A DNA stretch of 64,000 nt from Nostoc sp. UHCC 0926 (GTDB lineage: Bacteria > Cyanobacteriota > Cyanobacteriia > Cyanobacteriales > Nostocaceae), in contig NZ_CP117768.1 in the NCBI RefSeq assembly GCF_028623165.1, positions 3,038,001-3,102,000 on the forward strand, read 5' to 3'. Of the stretch, positions 63,540 through 64,000 are shown one piece after another. The position numbers and the translations under genes were made by a program. Positions within the stretch are counted from its first letter, which is position 1. Every line of letters starts with the position of its first letter. Under the pieces are notes generated by a model, which had not been told where the DNA came from, searched no databases, and saw only the letters and a list, made by a program, of their open reading frames with translations.

Positions 63540-63566
63540 TCACAGGTGGTAAATCTGTGCTATAAT
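63540..63566 (+). promoter_or_regulatory. Promoter candidate upstream of the tRNA
   Basis: The -10 is an extended TGCTATAAT (TATAAT at 63561-63566), and TTCACA about 16 bases upstream may serve as -35. The tRNA begins about 115 bases downstream. A GAGGAATTTTCCTC palindrome lies between (near 63592). Confidence 0.45.
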
Positions 63567-63681
63567 TATGCAATTGGCTAAACTCAATGTATGAGGAATT
63601 TTCCTCACTCTAATTAGCAAATCAGGTTGACCTCAGAGTTGAAGTAATTGACTCACAGGAAGCCGAAACCCAAGGAAACAC

Positions 63682-63754
63682 GCGCCTTTGGCCGATTGGG
63701 GAGGCAGCGAACTCATAATTCGCCTTCAGGCTGGTTCGATTCCAGCAGGGCGCA
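63682..63754 (+). tRNA. tRNA with anticodon CAT (Met or lysidine-type Ile)
   Basis: 73 bases, no encoded CCA. The acceptor stem GCGCCTT pairs fully with AGGGCGC, leaving A73. The D-arm is GCC-loop-GGC with loop GATTGGGGA, a short three-pair stem. The anticodon stem GCGAA/TTCGC closes the loop CTCATAA, and the T-arm GCTGG/CCAGC closes TTCGATT. The first base pair is G-C, so it is not a standard initiator. Elongator Met and tRNA-Ile2 cannot be told apart by eye. Confidence 0.85.
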
Positions 63755-63794
63755 CTGAATCAAAAAAAAGCAGTAATGTGTTGTATTACCAGAA

Positions 63795-63872
63795 CCTCAA
63801 TGATGATTGGGAGATCAGTAATACTACATTATATTGAGGATTGACATCCTGGTTCAACTCCTCCAGTCAGGA
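63795..63872 (+). other. tRNA-like remnant downstream of the tRNA
   Basis: The D-arm-like GAT-GATTGGGA-GATC closely resembles the neighbour's D-loop, and CCTGGTTCAACTCC resembles a T-arm. The acceptor ends CCTCAAT and AGTCAGG match at five of seven pairs. No good anticodon stem is seen. It may be a decayed tRNA gene or another structured RNA. Confidence 0.3.
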
Positions 63873-63879
63873 TTTAATG

Positions 63880-63992
63880 AGTGCTGAGTCATGAGTTATG
63901 AGTCTTAATTAACTCCTCACTTTTTCCCATCCTTAAAACTTTAGGCTAACCTCACTTTTAATTTTTAACTCTCCTCTCAGCACTCAGCACTG
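63880..63992. repeat. AGTGCTGAGT inverted repeat
   Basis: AGTGCTGAGT at 63880 and ACTCAGCACT near 63981 form the outer arms around ACTCCTCAC-type repeat sequence. This is a common intergenic element in these genomes, with a relative at 49497-49525. Confidence 0.5.
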
Positions 63993-64000
63993 TTACCGAG

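Overview
The window is chromosomal DNA from a heterocyst-forming, Nostoc-like cyanobacterium. The evidence is the dense scatter of the HIP1 octamer GCGATCGC, heptanucleotide repeats of the TTTTGGA and ATCTAAA type, a PII protein with the cyanobacterial Ser49 T-loop, and above all a hetF-type CHAT gene with a tandem array of NsiR1-like small RNAs beside it. No function was confirmed by a database search; calls rest on motifs and on recall of families.

Layout. 0-7 kb: an acetyltransferase, an OsmC protein, a NACHT/pentapeptide-repeat protein and a LOG-family protein, separated by three related 21-bp-period tandem arrays. 7-12 kb: a D-Ala-D-Ala carboxypeptidase, an HtrA-type protease and recA around a nest of small inverted-repeat elements. 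12-15 kb: an island-like stretch with a DUF262/HNH protein, a gene remnant and a Phd/RelE-type toxin-antitoxin pair. 15-25 kb: xseA-xseB, sucrose-phosphate phosphatase-ruvA, bioF and a 1700-residue hybrid histidine kinase. 25-31 kb: a thioredoxin-like thylakoid protein, murT-dinB-gatD (lipid II amidation) and a VapBC-type pair. 31-40 kb: a membrane gene broken by one TAG codon, an LRR-Roc-COR protein, hetF and the eight-copy NsiR1-like array. 40-47 kb: a membrane-anchored subtilase and a beta-helix/RTX secreted protein. 47-54 kb: thiD, glnB, an orthocaspase, rdgB and a phosphohexomutase. 54-64 kb: an orphan C5-cytosine methyltransferase beside a regulator remnant cut by a small element, a ParM/ParR-like pair, dedA, an oxidoreductase, queC, a CNNM/CorC protein and a tRNA(CAU).

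Genes that work together: hetF and the RNA array in heterocyst differentiation; xseA and xseB form exonuclease VII; recA, ruvA and exonuclease VII all serve recombination and repair; murT and gatD make a lipid II amidase; the ParM-like and ParR-like genes make a segregation-type pair. Four large proteins of the STAND, GTPase or caspase-like kind (NACHT, Roc-COR, CHAT and orthocaspase) lie within 50 kb, as is common in filamentous cyanobacteria.

The least explained structure is a set of six tandem arrays that all have a 21-bp period but belong to at least four unrelated sequence families. Small inverted-repeat (MITE-like) elements of at least six families are also present. One of them has both a filled and an empty site inside this window, and another cuts a gene and carries a clear 8-bp target duplication.
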